Shown here one piece after another: positions 45,946-56,496 of a stretch of 64,000 bases of DNA (position 1 is the first letter of the stretch; every line of letters begins with the position of its first letter). The stretch spans positions 99,799,951 to 99,863,950 of the forward strand of contig NC_071389.1 of assembly GCF_022682495.2 (NCBI RefSeq), given 5' to 3'. Source of the stretch: Desmodus rotundus. Taxonomy: Eukaryota; Chordata; Mammalia; Chiroptera; Phyllostomidae. Under the pieces are notes generated by a model. It was not told where the DNA came from, ran no database searches, and saw nothing but the letters and a program-made list of their open reading frames with translations. Both the position numbers and the translations under genes were made by a program.

Positions 45946-46478
45946 TTTTAAAAAATATATTTATTGATTATGTTATTGTCCCATTTGTCCCATGGGACAA
46001 TTGTCCCATTTCCCCACCTTACTCCACTCCATCCTGCCCACTCCCTCCCTCCCTATAGTTCATGTCCATGGGTCATACCTATAAGTTCTTTGGCTTCTAC
46101 ATTTCCTACACTATTCTTACCCTCCCCCTGTCTATTTTCCACCTATCATTTGTGCTACTTATTCTCTGTACCTTCCCCCCCTCCCCCTCCCACTCCCCTA
46201 TTGACAACCCTCCATGTGATCTCCATCTCTATGGTTCTGTTCCTGTTCTAGTTGTTTGCCTAGTTTGCTCTTGTTTTTGTTTTAGGTGTGGTCGTTAATA
46301 ACTGTGATTTTGCTGTCATTTTTACTGTTCCTATTTTTTATCTTCTTTTTCTTAGATAAGTCCCTTTAACATTTCATATAGTAAGGGCTTGGTGATGATG
46401 AACTTCTTTAACTTGACCTTATCTGAGAAGCACTTTATCTTCCCTTCCATTCTTAATGATAGCTTTGCTGGATACATT
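45946..46478 (-). mobile_element. Truncated HAL1 inserted in L1 B
   Basis: The complement of a HAL1 3' end (ttaaaaaatatatttattgattatg) is followed by the 3' UTR and then by ORF1 C-terminal sequence (about 46352-46478, 'FSDKVKLKKFIITKPLLYEMLKGLI' on the minus strand). It matches the 3' half of the HAL1 at 6478-8452. L1 B reverse transcriptase sequence resumes at about 46479 (cttcaatttcactagctga). Confidence 0.86.
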
Positions 46479-47894
46479 ACTACTTCAATTTCACTAGCTG
46501 ATATCAGTCTATTCAGGCTGTCTGCTTCTTCTTGACTCAGTCTTGGAGGATTATATGTTTCTGGATTTTTGTTCATTTTACCCAGCTTTTCCAGTTCTTG
46601 ACATATAGTTGTTCATAGTAATTTCTTACAATCCTTTGTATTTCTGGTATATCAGTTGTAATTTCATGTCTTTTGTTTCTGATTTTATTTATTTGGGTCC
46701 TCTCTCTTTTTTTCTTGATGAGTATGCTTAAAGGCTTTTTGATCTTTTTGATCTTTTCAAAGAACCAGCTTCTGAATTTATTGATCCTTTGAACTGTTCT
46801 TTTAGTCTATCTGTCATATAATTCTGCTCTGATCTTGATCATTTCCTTCCTTCTACTTGCTCTGAGCTTTGTTTCTAGTTGTTCTTCTAAATTTGGTGAA
46901 TGTAGAGTTAGGTTGTTTATTCAAAATGTTTTGTGTTTTTGTATGTAGACCCATATTGCTATGAACTTTCCTCTGAGGATTGTTTTCGCTGCTCCACATA
47001 GATTTTGGAGGGTTGTGTTTTCATTTTCATTTATTTCCAGAAACTTTTTGATTTATTCCTTGGTCTCATTCTTAACCTATTCATTGTTTAATAACATGTT
47101 ATTCAGTTTCCATGGATTTTATTATTTTTGAGTTTTTTCTTTGAGTTGGTGTCTAGTTTCAAGCAATTGTGATCCATGAAAATGCTTGCTATCATTTCAA
47201 TTTTCTTGAATTTGTTGAGGCCTATTTTGTGTCCTATGATGTGGTCTATCTTTGCAAATGTTCCATGAGCCTTTGAAAATAATGTATGTTTAGCTTCTTT
47301 GGGGTGAAATGTTTTGCACATATCATTTAGCCCATTTTATCTAGCATTTTGTTATGTGCCAAAATGTCCTTGTTTATTCTTTGTTTGGAAGATGTGTTCA
47401 TTGTTGACAGTGGGGTGTTAAAAATCCCCTAGGATAAGTGTGTTGCTTTCTATATCTTTCTTGAAGTCCTCCAAGATTTTCCTTATATTTGTGGGTGCTC
47501 CTATTTTCAGTGTATATATGTTTACAATATTTATAGTTTCCTGATGGATTCTTCCCTTTAGAATTTTTAAATGGCCATCTTTGTCTCTTTTTATAGCCTT
47601 TGTTTTGAAATCTTTTTGTCTGATATAAATATTGCTACCTTGGCTTTTTTTCCTTGTCCATTTTCTTGGAATATATTTTTCAGTCTGTGTAGGACTTTTG
47701 TTCATAGGTGGGTCTGTTTTAGACAGCATATGTGCGGGTCATGTTTTCTTATCCATTCAACTACCCTATGTCTTTTGATTGGAGTGTTTAATCCATTTAC
47801 ATTTAAGGTTACTACTGATAGGTACTCTTTCATTGCCATTTTTCTCTTTTGTACCCATGTTCCTCCCTCTTGCATTCTATACTTTCAACTTCTA

Positions 47895-48790
47895 AGGCAG
47901 TCCCTTTAGCATGTCTTGCAATGCTGTTTTGATGGAAGTGTAGGTGTTAATCTTCTTTTGTCTGGGAAACTCCTTTCTTTGCCTTCCATTTTAATGATAG
48001 CTTTTCTGGGTAAGTAATCTTGGTTTCAGGCTTTTTCTTTTCATTACTTAAAATATTCCTTGCCATTCTCTTCTAGCTTGTAGTGTTTCTGTTGAGAAAT
48101 AAGCTGCTAGCCTTATTGGAGCTCCTTTGTTTATTACTATCTGTTTCTCCCTTGCTGCCTTTAAGATTCTCTCTTTGTCTTTAACATTTGTCATTGTAAT
48201 TATGATGTGTCTTGGAATAGGCCTCTTTGGGTTCATCTTGATTAGGATTCTCTGTGCTCCCTGAACTTGTGTGACTTTTCCACTCCCAATTTAGGGAAAT
48301 TTTCTGTCATTATTTTTTCAAAAAGGTTTTCTATCCTTTTCTCCTTTTCTTCTCCTTCTGGTATTCCTGTTAGGTGAATGTTGTTACATTTCATGTTGTC
48401 CTGCAGTTCCCTTAAGTTATCCTCATAAATTTTTAGTCTTTTTCCATGTTGTTGGTCGACCTATTTCTTTCTACCTTGTCTTTTTGCTCACTGATTCAGT
48501 CTTCTGCTTCATCAAGCTTGTTTGTGATTTCTTCTGGTGTATTTTTTATTTCAGAAGTTGTATTCTTCATTTCTTCCCTTAATTTCTTATGTACAGTTTC
48601 TATTTCCTTTTTTGTGTTGTTGTTTTTCCCAGTTAGTTTTTTGTAGTTATCATTGAGTTTCTTAAGCATCCTTATAACCGTTTGTTTGAATTTCTATGTC
48701 TGATAAATTGCTTGCCTCCATTTCATTTAGCTCTTTTACTGGGGACTCTTCCATTCCTTTTGATTGGGGGTGCTCGCTTTGTCTCCCCAT
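47895..48790 (-). pseudogene. L1 B ORF1 remnant
   Basis: On the minus strand the start is near 48790. Coiled-coil pieces come next, then the RRM-like region and the C-terminal 'RPIPRHIIITMTNVKDKERILKA' segment (48048-48236), in the same order as ORF1p of L1 D. Frameshifts and stops are frequent. Confidence 0.85.
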
Positions 48791-51700
48791 TTTAGGTGAC
48801 TCTTTTTGTTTGTTTCTGCATCTCAGAATGCTTTGCTTTGCTCTTCTGTCTTTCTGGAGTAGACTTCTGTGGTAGGAGTTCTGTGGGACTCAGTGGTGCA
48901 GTCTCTTTGATATTCCTGACTGGATGCTCTAGGGTTGCCATTTTTCCATTTGTGTGGGTTCTCTTGTTGTACTTGGGCTTTCCTTGTTTGTGTCTTCTTT
49001 GTTAGTGGGTTCTCCCTTCCAGTGGGCTACTGGTAGTCACAACTCCAACCTCATCTTGTATATGGTTGTACAGGGGTTGGTTAACAAAGCAGTGTTACTG
49101 GGCAACCTAACCTACGCCAGCAAAAAGAATCCACCTACGACATCAGCACTCCCAACTGTAGTTAAGCAAAGATTAATAAAGTTGAAGAGAGATTATGAAT
49201 ATTATAAGATATGACAAAGTGAATATGAGATGAGTTGAAGACTGGAACATGTTATTGAGTGGCAAGAAGTAAGAGAATTGATAAGAGTAGGTGTTGGGAA
49301 CTGCCCTGACTGGTTTCAGAAGCTGTAACCCCCATGGTTAAGGCTGAGTCACAGACCTTGGGACCCTAAGCCATTAAGGAGACAAAGCTAAACTTCCTGC
49401 CCACTTTACTTCACCCTGCTTGGCCCTGAGCTTGACCAGTTAGCCAATGATGGGTAAGATTCCTCAAGGGAGGAACGACCAAAGGCAGGCATGGTCACAA
49501 AAAAAGGCCCACAAGGAAGGACTTTGGGGGCTTTAGAAAAACGGGGTGATGGACCCTCGCCCCTCGGCTTTCACATATCCTGAGTCCTCATTCTGTCTGC
49601 AAGAAACCTCCTAATCGCTTGGCTGCCTTACTTCCCCTGTTTGACTTAAGCCTGAAACAATAACAGAGGGCTGTGCAGTCCTGTGCTGGAAAGGGCAGAT
49701 TCCCTGGGGAATCAGGCCTAAGAAAGAATGTATACAATCCTGTAAAACCTGCTTTGTTTATACCCTCAACTTAAATGATAAGCGTCCAGGCCGGAAATGA
49801 GTTTGTTTCCCAAAGTTTTATATCCCTTTAACTAACTGACCCTAACTCAGAATAAGCCCTCAAAGTTCTCTATATGTTATCTATTGTTTGACCCTTACTG
49901 CCTGACAATGATTGATGAGCTTTACCTGTATTCCTGTGCAAAATGAACCCAATAAAAGCCCATTGAGGAGAAGGCTCTTGGCCCTTCTCCTTTGAGAGAT
50001 TGGCCACCTCTCCTCCCCAAGCAGATCATGTCTTGGTAGATTTATTTTCATCCGTGGCAGATGGGGGGCTCTGTGGTAAAGTTCCCCCACAAGTAGGCAT
50101 AGAACAGAGGTAAAGAAAGGGAGAAAACAAAATTTAAAACATAAGTAAAACATGGAAGGATGATGGGAACAATGGGTAAGAAAAGGGAAGAGTATACTAT
50201 TAGGTTTGAAGTAAAATTAAAATGTATTGGACCAACAGGGGCAAAATTGCAGGAAAACCACAGCAGGGTCAATAGCAATGACCACTGAATGAAATTTAAT
50301 AAAGGTGGAATGGAAATAAGAATATTGTACAAAATCAAAATGTGAATATGAGATGTCTACAGTAAAGAAAAATGATTTTGAGAGGATAGGGGAAGCAAAC
50401 TAATAAGAATAAGTAGTAAAGCCCAGATTTAGAGAGGGGAAAAAATGAAATAAAAGTAATCACTCAACTGATCAGGGGTAGGGGGAAAGTGAAATGAAGT
50501 AAGATGGGGGAGAGTATTCTATGGGATTTATAGTGTAAACAAATAGTGAACAATAGGATTTCCATTGGAGAAGCACAGCAATAACTGTGGTACTTCACCC
50601 AACTAGCCGCTATATATAAATGATAGAAACAAAATACGACTTGTAAGAGGGGGAAAGCAATGTGAACTGACTTAAGAAAGAAGAGCACTTATGTGACTTT
50701 AGATTGAAGAGAAGTAGTGAGAGTAAAAGATAGGAACATGGTGTAGCATGAGAGAAAATAAAGTTTACAACAACAGTAATAAAGCTTAGGGACATGTCAA
50801 AATAGATTAAGACCAGGGAAGAGTGCTGTGTGTATTTGGAATAACAATAATATGATAAAAAATATATAATCTGAATAAAAAGATTAAAAAGTAAAAGACC
50901 AAGAGCAATGAGTTATTTGGTATATGAATGAAATGAAATAAAAAAATTAAAATGCAACGTGAAAGGGAGCAAAAAAAAAAGCAAACAAAAATAAAACAAA
51001 CAAACAAAAGAAATGAAAAGAAAGAAAATAAATAAAAAATATCATGTAAGTTCTGATGAAGAGAAAAGTGATGTTTGCCTCAGCTGTTCATGTTCATCTT
51101 CTAACTTGTTTCTGGATCTGTCTTGATTTTCTCTCAGCTCCAGGTCTTAGTGCCTTACTCTTAAAAAAAAAAAAAAAAAAATGTCCCTGATGGTTGTTAA
51201 GCCTGCCAGGCTGGTTTTGCAGATCTTTCTAGCTCCTGTAGGTGGTGAGGGGTTGGGCTTGATTTTCCCTTTCTGGGGGTTCTGCCATGGAAGTGGACTC
51301 AGTCTGAGTTACAATAATCACAGGTGCTCAGTTTCTGGCCCACTTGCAGTCACAGCACCCTGGAAACCTCACTCTGCTTTGTGCAGTTGCACAAGGCTGG
51401 CATTGATAAACTACCTCGCTATATATCCCTTAGATCAATCTGTGAGGTGCACTGCACTGTGGGGAGCAAATTGCATCCACAGTCCTCCCTCATTGTTGAC
51501 CATTGTTGCACATGAGGTCCCTGCCCAGTGCACCTCTGTTCCCCTTTTGTAAAAGGTCTCTGTGGGAGATGCTGCCACTCTGAGCCACTGCCTGGCTTTC
51601 CACACTACAACTCTGACAAGTCAAGAGTCTATCTCAGTCATGGCCAGTTGCGGTACCGATTCTCCCAGCTCCACATGCCTCCAGGATTCACCCCTACCCT

Positions 51701-52118
51701 CTGGCACTGTCCCAGCTGGTGACTACCACCCCAGCTTGGGTGCACTGCCAGATGTGTATGTATGCTGCCTCTTTTTCCCTGGCAACTTTACGTGTTCAAG
51801 TCTCTTCTGGAGCAGGTCTGCAATTTCCCTACCCTGGGAGCGGAGAGTCACTAGGCTGCTACCATTGATCCAGCTTTCCTCTGATGTCTCTGTAGCAGTC
51901 ACAGTTTCTGGCGCCGTGCCCAGGGACTTTCCCCTCAGTCTATAAAACCTCCTTAATGCCCATTTTGAAACATTGATTGCACACTTTGGCTTCCAATCTT
52001 CATATCAGCTAAGGTTCTGTTGGCTGTACACTTTGTTTTTCAGAAGATCAGCTAAGTGTCCAAGTTGGGTTCATGAGCAAGTGGACTCAGCTCCCCCTTA
52101 CTTCACTTCCATTTTCTC
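48791..52118 (-). promoter_or_regulatory. L1 B 5' UTR (decayed), split by a solo LTR
   Basis: Upstream of ORF1 are a moderately G+C-rich part (48791-49200), an A-rich part on the plus strand (49200-49285 and 50092-51060) and a G+C-richer distal part (51070-52118). Near ORF1 it resembles L1 A (compare 48950-49210 with 12880-13110). The distal part is not visibly related to the promoter ends of A, C or D. A run of A at 51162-51180 marks an internal junction or a simple repeat. Confidence 0.65.
49292..50091 (+). mobile_element. Solo LTR, 800 bp, perfect 6-bp duplication
   Basis: It starts tgttgggaactgccc and ends gttcccccaca, flanked by agtagg at 49286-49291 and 50092-50097. The termini are short inverted repeats (tgttggga / tcccccaca, imperfect). 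An aataaa signal lies at 49950-49955, followed by an R/U5-like part. The 6-bp duplication suggests a class II ERV. It is distinct in sequence from the 42792 LTR. Confidence 0.92.
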
Positions 52119-52129
52119 CCCCAAATTTA

Positions 52130-52215
52130 CATTTTAAATGATGGTCCCAATAAAAGTTCTTACAGAGAGGTATTTTCATTTCAAAGACAGCCTTTGGTTT
52201 CAGAACTATAGAAGG
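52130..52215. repeat. Block C, copy 2, right of L1 B
   Basis: Short alignment with 16645-16760 (attttaaa-gatg, agttctt, ctttggtttca). Similarity then stops. The next 200 bases (52216-52419) show nothing recognisable. Confidence 0.6.
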
Positions 52216-52419
52216 GGAAGAATTGGGTGTTGGCATTTATTAGCTTCAGAAGACTTCTTTTTTTAAAATGCAGTCTCTAGAATTTATAATTAACTTTTTA
52301 AAAAAAGAATGTATTTGTTTCTTCTTGAAGTTTCTAACTTCCCAATCAAGATATACTTCCCATTTATTCAGTATAATTTTAGAGCCAGCATTTAAAAAAT
52401 TTTACATCCCAAATAGAGA

Positions 52420-52990
52420 ATACAAGATAGCAGTCATAAAAATGCTCACTGAGGTAAGGAGAGCAGTGACTGAAGAGTCAGAATTTCAACTTCTGGGTCT
52501 TATAAAAATATTTAAAAAATACCAAAAAATTACAAAATTGAAGAATAAAATGATTAAACTGAAAATTTAATAGGGGGATTCCAAAACAGGCTAGATCAAG
52601 GAGGCAGAAGCATCAGCTGATTCAAAGACAGGACAGTGAAATTTATACAATCAGGGCAGCAAAAATAAAAAATATATATTTAAAAGAAGGGAAGATAGCA
52701 TCAAGGACTTATGGGACATTGATAAACAATCCAATATTCACATTTTAGGAGTCCTAGAAAGAGGAGAGAGAAAGGAGCAAAAAAAGCTCATTCTAAAAAA
52801 TAATGGTTGCAAACTTACCTAAACTGGGAGAAGAAACAGACTTTCAGATTCAGGAAGTAAAAATATTCCAAATAATGTGAATTCAAAGAGAACTGCAATA
52901 GGACACATTATCATTAAATTGTCAAAATGTTTAAGCATTTCAGCCAAACTGCTACTCTTGCAGGTCAAATATAACTCTAATTTTCAAAAA
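52420..52990 (+). mobile_element. Ancient L1/HAL1 ORF1 fragment
   Basis: The pieces follow ORF1p order: an 'AVIKMLTEVRRAVTE'-like N-terminal piece (52434-52478), a coiled-coil-like Lys/Glu-rich part, 'LGVLERGERKEQKKLI' as the RRM start (about 52745-52795), and 'RTAIGHIIIKLSK' (about 52889-52927). Divergence is much greater than for the HAL1 at 6478. Confidence 0.72.
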
Positions 52991-53029
52991 AGGTAAATTC
53001 ATCTAAATTTAGCTTAAGCACAAGGAAAA

Positions 53030-53280
53030 TTTATATGCTGGATACTGTACTGGGTCCTAGGAATAGAACAGTGAAACGAGTCCTTAATCTTTTATAAGGA
53101 CTTTAGGAAATAAAAAAAATGAATATATAGTATGGCACCAGGAAGTGATAGATAAATTTTATGAAAAATATAGGAGGATAAGCAGATTTTAAGATTATCT
53201 TGCATGATTAGTGAAGGATACTCTCATGCACTGAAAAGAAGTTTAAGACCAAGACTGCAGCCAATAAACTGGACTTTGGA
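53030..53280 (+). mobile_element. L2 3' end (old LINE)
   Basis: The phrases 'atatgctggatactgtactgggtcctaggaatag' in pieces, then an 'acagtgaaac' and a 'ggcaccaggaagtgataga' piece, match the general layout of the L2 3' region. The assignment comes from pattern memory and the edges are approximate. Confidence 0.5.
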
Positions 53281-53329
53281 TCTCAATACAATTAGGACTT
53301 GTTGTTCTATATGACCAGTTTGACCAACA

Positions 53330-53425
53330 ATAAGACCAATTTGAGATACAGTGCTGTTCAGATTTTTATCATTTTATTGATTATTTCTGAATAATTTAAC
53401 ATTGAATCTCATTAAAAAATGGGCT
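53330..53425 (-). repeat. Fragment related to 55380-55490
   Basis: It shares ttttattgattattt and taacattgaatctc with 55420-55475, in the same orientation. Both are probably pieces of old L1 ORF2 (complement), but a local duplication is possible. Confidence 0.55.
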
Positions 53426-53994
53426 TTCTCTATATGTCTGTTTCATTCTTGTCTTTCTTTCTGCAAACTAGTTTTTTAAAATATTGGGCTAAAAATGGGG
53501 AACAGAGTATGCTTCCACATTTTACATCTTAAAATTTCAGCCGCCAAGAAAGATCATCCTGTTATTTTCTGACCTCTAGATTATATAGTCTGATATTGAC
53601 CAATTCTGGATTTAAACCTAAAACTACTGAAATCTCCAGATCTGATGTTTGGTTGCTCATCTAAGATAAGTAGATCAGTTCCTAGATTTCACTCATTACT
53701 CTAGGAAACAATCTTACAACCAGTTTTGACTTGTTTTTCCTCTTATTAACATTATTTTTTGCTCATAGTTATCAAGTGGCTATCATACACCACACTATTC
53801 TAAGTGATTTTCATTAATAATCTAACACTTAGATATGTTTCATGTGAAATATATCAGCTTTTTAGAACTTTGTCCAGTAGTGATTATTTTGTGGTACATG
53901 GTATAGCTGCTATCAGTTTGACTTAAAATAATGACATATTATAATTTTTCAACTTAAACTCAAAATATTGATATAGAGTTTACCTAGCTTGAAT
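53426..53994. other. Unclassified non-coding sequence
   Basis: No open frame with motifs and no repeat I recognise. Confidence 0.4.
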
Positions 53995-54230
53995 GCAAGG
54001 TAGTATACTATAGTTGTCACAAACACAGATGCTAAAGCTGGGTTAAATTCTCTGTTTCTCTAGTTACTGGCTATGCAGCTTGGACAAGTTACTTCTAAGT
54101 GCCTCATTCCTCATGAGTGAGGATGACAGAGTGTCTTCCCCATGTATTCAGTGAGTGGGGATGAGTATGGCACAAGGCACATTTCCCAACTGATTACAAG
54201 GTCTATAATGTTACATGTATTACCACCAGA
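53995..54230 (+). mobile_element. MIR (ancient tRNA-derived SINE)
   Basis: The core 'ctctagttactggctatgcagcttggacaagttact' in pieces, followed by a 'gcctcattcctcat' piece, has the order and wording of the MIR core and its 3' part. This family is ancient and shared by mammals. Confidence 0.72.
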
Positions 54231-55009
54231 AGATTCCTCCCTGTCAGTGCTGATTTGTGTCAAGCTCAAGCTAGCAACTGCCCTGGCCACCACCCATTGA
54301 CAGTTTATTGATATTACATTCAAAATTATAATTGAATGAATTTTAATTTTGTCTTTCGTCAAGGAAAGATGTTAGGCATTTAAAGTTAAAAGAAAAAAGA
54401 CCAATAATATAATCCTCTGTTCAGGGTAGAGATGCAAGTATTCTCACACAAAACCAAAATTCTCCCAAGCTTTAAAATTTTCCTGTAGTTGCTGTAAGTG
54501 AACATTTGCTAGTATAATATCTCTCATCAAGTTTTCCATTTCTTCCAACTGGCATCAAAGTTTAAAAAAGTCAGATTTAAAGAGGGTTTTAAGGATGAAA
54601 GTGAAAAAAAAACAAACAATTAATGCAAGGCCTCTAGAGCCTCATAGAGAACTAGAGCTGGATGTCAGTTAAAAGTGTCCTGGGCAGAAAGAATACACCA
54701 CTGTTAGGAGCTGATGTAAGCAAACAGACTGAGAGAAAGAAAGGCCTACAAATTTTTGACATTCATACAACAGGTTGCAGATAAAATGGGTAGCACCTAG
54801 CTAGTGCTTTAAGTGCAGGTTCACACATCTCAAATACCCTCAGAGGAGCTCAATGCATGTGCACCACAAGCACCACACAGTTTCACAGCAGAGTTCCAGT
54901 GTGTTTTCCCTGATTTTGCTTTTTGATATAAAGCACCTCTCAAGTACAAGCTAAGTTAGAAATATGTATTGAATTGATTTCAGGTTTTTTTTTTTTTCTG
55001 TAATATAGG
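54231..55009. other. Unclassified non-coding sequence
   Basis: No coding signal and no repeat I can name. The string ttcaggttttttttttttct (54981-55000) is a simple T-run. Confidence 0.4.
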
Positions 55010-55490
55010 CATATAAAGCTACAAAAATTCCTGTGAGGATTGCTTTCACTGCAAACCATAAATTATGATATATTATGTTTTTATTTTCAATAGTTTGGAA
55101 TCTTTTAAAATTTCTCTATGTTCTCTTATTTGAACAATACATTATTTAGAAGTATATTCTTTAATTTTCAAATATTTAGACATTGTTAAGTTTACATTTA
55201 CTAATTTTTAAATGTATTCTAATTGTAGTAAGACAATATACTCTGCAAGGTTTCAATTTTTTCAAAGTTATTGACCTCTTATTATATCCCTGCAAATGGT
55301 TAATCTTTGTAAATACTTCATTGGCATCTGAAATGAATATGTGTTCAGCAGGTATTGGATGTAATGTTCTGTAAATAACAATGAGATCAATTTGGAATAT
55401 AGCACTATTCAGATTTTTTAAAATTATTTTATTGATTATTTATTTCTTTAATAGTTTAACATTGAATCTCTTATTTAAAAATGGATAAGT
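55010..55490 (-). mobile_element. Ancient L1 ORF2 fragment (endonuclease region)
   Basis: The complement of an old L1 endonuclease/linker segment, recognisable from the order of words also seen in L1 B at about 46940-47400 (for example 'gaggattg-tttc-ctgc', 'cat-tgaaaatgaatatgtgt'). Many small changes are present. Confidence 0.68.
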
Positions 55491-55692
55491 TATTTATAAT
55501 GCTTTTTATGAACCATAAGCTCTAACTAATCATAACACATACCAGTGTAGAAAACTGCTACCTTTACCTTATTGCCAAATACATCCAAAATGCTGCAGGG
55601 AACTTTCTTTTCTCTTTATTTCATTAGTTAAAATTGCAAAAGAGATAACTTTGTGGATAAAAGAACTTTTCTAATGAATAGCTTTTCTGAAT

Positions 55693-55857
55693 GGATGCTT
55701 TATGGACTTAAAGTAAGTATTACTACAAAAGTCATGTATTGAAGCCCTAACACCCCCAGTGGAGCTGTATTTGGAACAAGAAAGTGATTGCATTAAATGA
55801 GGTCAGAAGGGTGGGCCCTCATTTGAATATATCAGTGTCCCTACAAGAAAGAGATGG
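55693..55857 (+). mobile_element. MLT1-type LTR (ERVL-MaLR), left half
   Basis: The phrases 'gaagccctaacacccccagtg' in pieces, 'tgtatttgga' and 'aaatgaggtcagaagggtgg' belong to the 5' half of MaLR-type LTRs. It is cut after 55857 by the class I ERV and resumes at 63221. Confidence 0.8.
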
Positions 55858-56329
55858 TGTTACCATAAAACAGTCAGCCAGAACACCAGGGTTTATTGGC
55901 CAAGACAGGGGCAGGAGGAGGTTCTTACAATGAGCATGCTGAAAGCCAAAGATATGAATGGATAGAACTTGAGCACACTAAAATCTAGGAAGATAAATGG
56001 ATAGGGTCTGGGCATGTCAAAAGCTAGAAAAAAGTGAGTGGATAGGGCACTGAGCACGCTGAAGTTTAGAAAGATGAATGGATAGAGATCCAAGCATGCC
56101 AAAAGCTAGCAAGATAATTGGATTAGGAGAAAACACTCCCCTTCCTATCCTTGTAAGAATTATTATTTGAGCATGGAGAGGGAGATGGCCTTTGAGATGG
56201 GAGTGCATCATTCTCCTAGGTTGTGTGGAACCTGAATAAACCTCCTTCATTTTACATCAGCACCTGACTCTCAAGTTTGGCTTTTTGGTGGTGACAGGAA
56301 ACCAAACCTCCATTTTTGTTCATGTAACA
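55858..56329 (+). mobile_element. 5' LTR of a class I ERV
   Basis: It starts tgttaccataaaac and ends catgtaaca. It pairs with 62839-63220 (start tgttatcataaaac, end ggtaaca). U3 contains five ~40-bp tandem units. An aataaa signal lies at 56235-56240, followed by a short R/U5. The flanking bases atgg (55854-55857) and atag (63221-63224) fit a diverged 4-bp target duplication. The LTRs differ at many positions, so the insertion is old. Confidence 0.9.
55932..56128 (+). repeat. Five tandem ~40-bp units in the 5' LTR U3
   Basis: Units start at 55932, 55971, 56011, 56052 and 56092 (spacing 39-41 bp). Each holds a 'gagca-gc-aaa' start and an 'aagat-aatggatag' end. The 3' LTR has only three such units. 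Their U3 position suggests enhancer-type repeats. Confidence 0.88.
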
Positions 56330-56333
56330 ATTT

Positions 56334-56351
56334 TGGTGACCCAGATGGGAC
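56334..56351 (+). promoter_or_regulatory. Primer-binding site
   Basis: TGGTGACCCAGATGGGAC begins four bases after the 5' LTR end, the right place for tRNA priming. Its first nine bases fit the 3' end of tRNA-Trp, the remainder less well, so the tRNA is tentative. Confidence 0.65.
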
Positions 56352-56496
56352 AATGTGAACCTCAGTATGTCCTAGAGGACTCCGGCTCAGGTCCCAGATG
56401 CCTGTGGCAGGCTGACCCTGAGATAGGCCTGTGGGGATTCCCAGTCCAATTACAAGCATTTGGGCCTTTGTGCTGCTAGGATCTTGTTAGGACCAT

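Larger units (their letters stand above)
43747..47839 (-). pseudogene. L1 B ORF2 remnant
   Basis: The start codon at 47839 is followed by the complement of 'LSVVTLNVNGLNT'-type endonuclease sequence (47839-47770). The reverse transcriptase follows in pieces; one part is open at 44598-44939 ('[20 protein letters not shown]'). The frame is broken by many stops and by the L1 tail at 45547 and the HAL1 at 45946. The C-terminal end continues to about 42100 beyond the twin-primed L1. Confidence 0.87.
42061..52118 (-). mobile_element. L1 'B', old full-length copy with nested insertions
   Basis: On the minus strand it reads 5' UTR (52118-48791), ORF1 remnant, ORF2 remnant, 3' UTR and a tail grown into (TTTA)n at 42058-42096. 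It carries four insertions: a twin-primed L1 (42716-43734), a short L1 tail (45547-45638), a truncated HAL1 (45946-46478) and an 800-bp solo LTR (49292-50091). Removing them leaves about 7.5 kb, so it was full length. Flanks ccaaaaattta and cccaaattta are the target duplication. It is thoroughly decayed. Confidence 0.9.

Noticed and set aside
51181..51945. Overlapping plus-strand open frames of 123 and 127 codons
   Set aside because: They lie antisense in the L1 B 5' UTR; Cys/Pro/Ser-rich translation of G+C-rich non-coding DNA.
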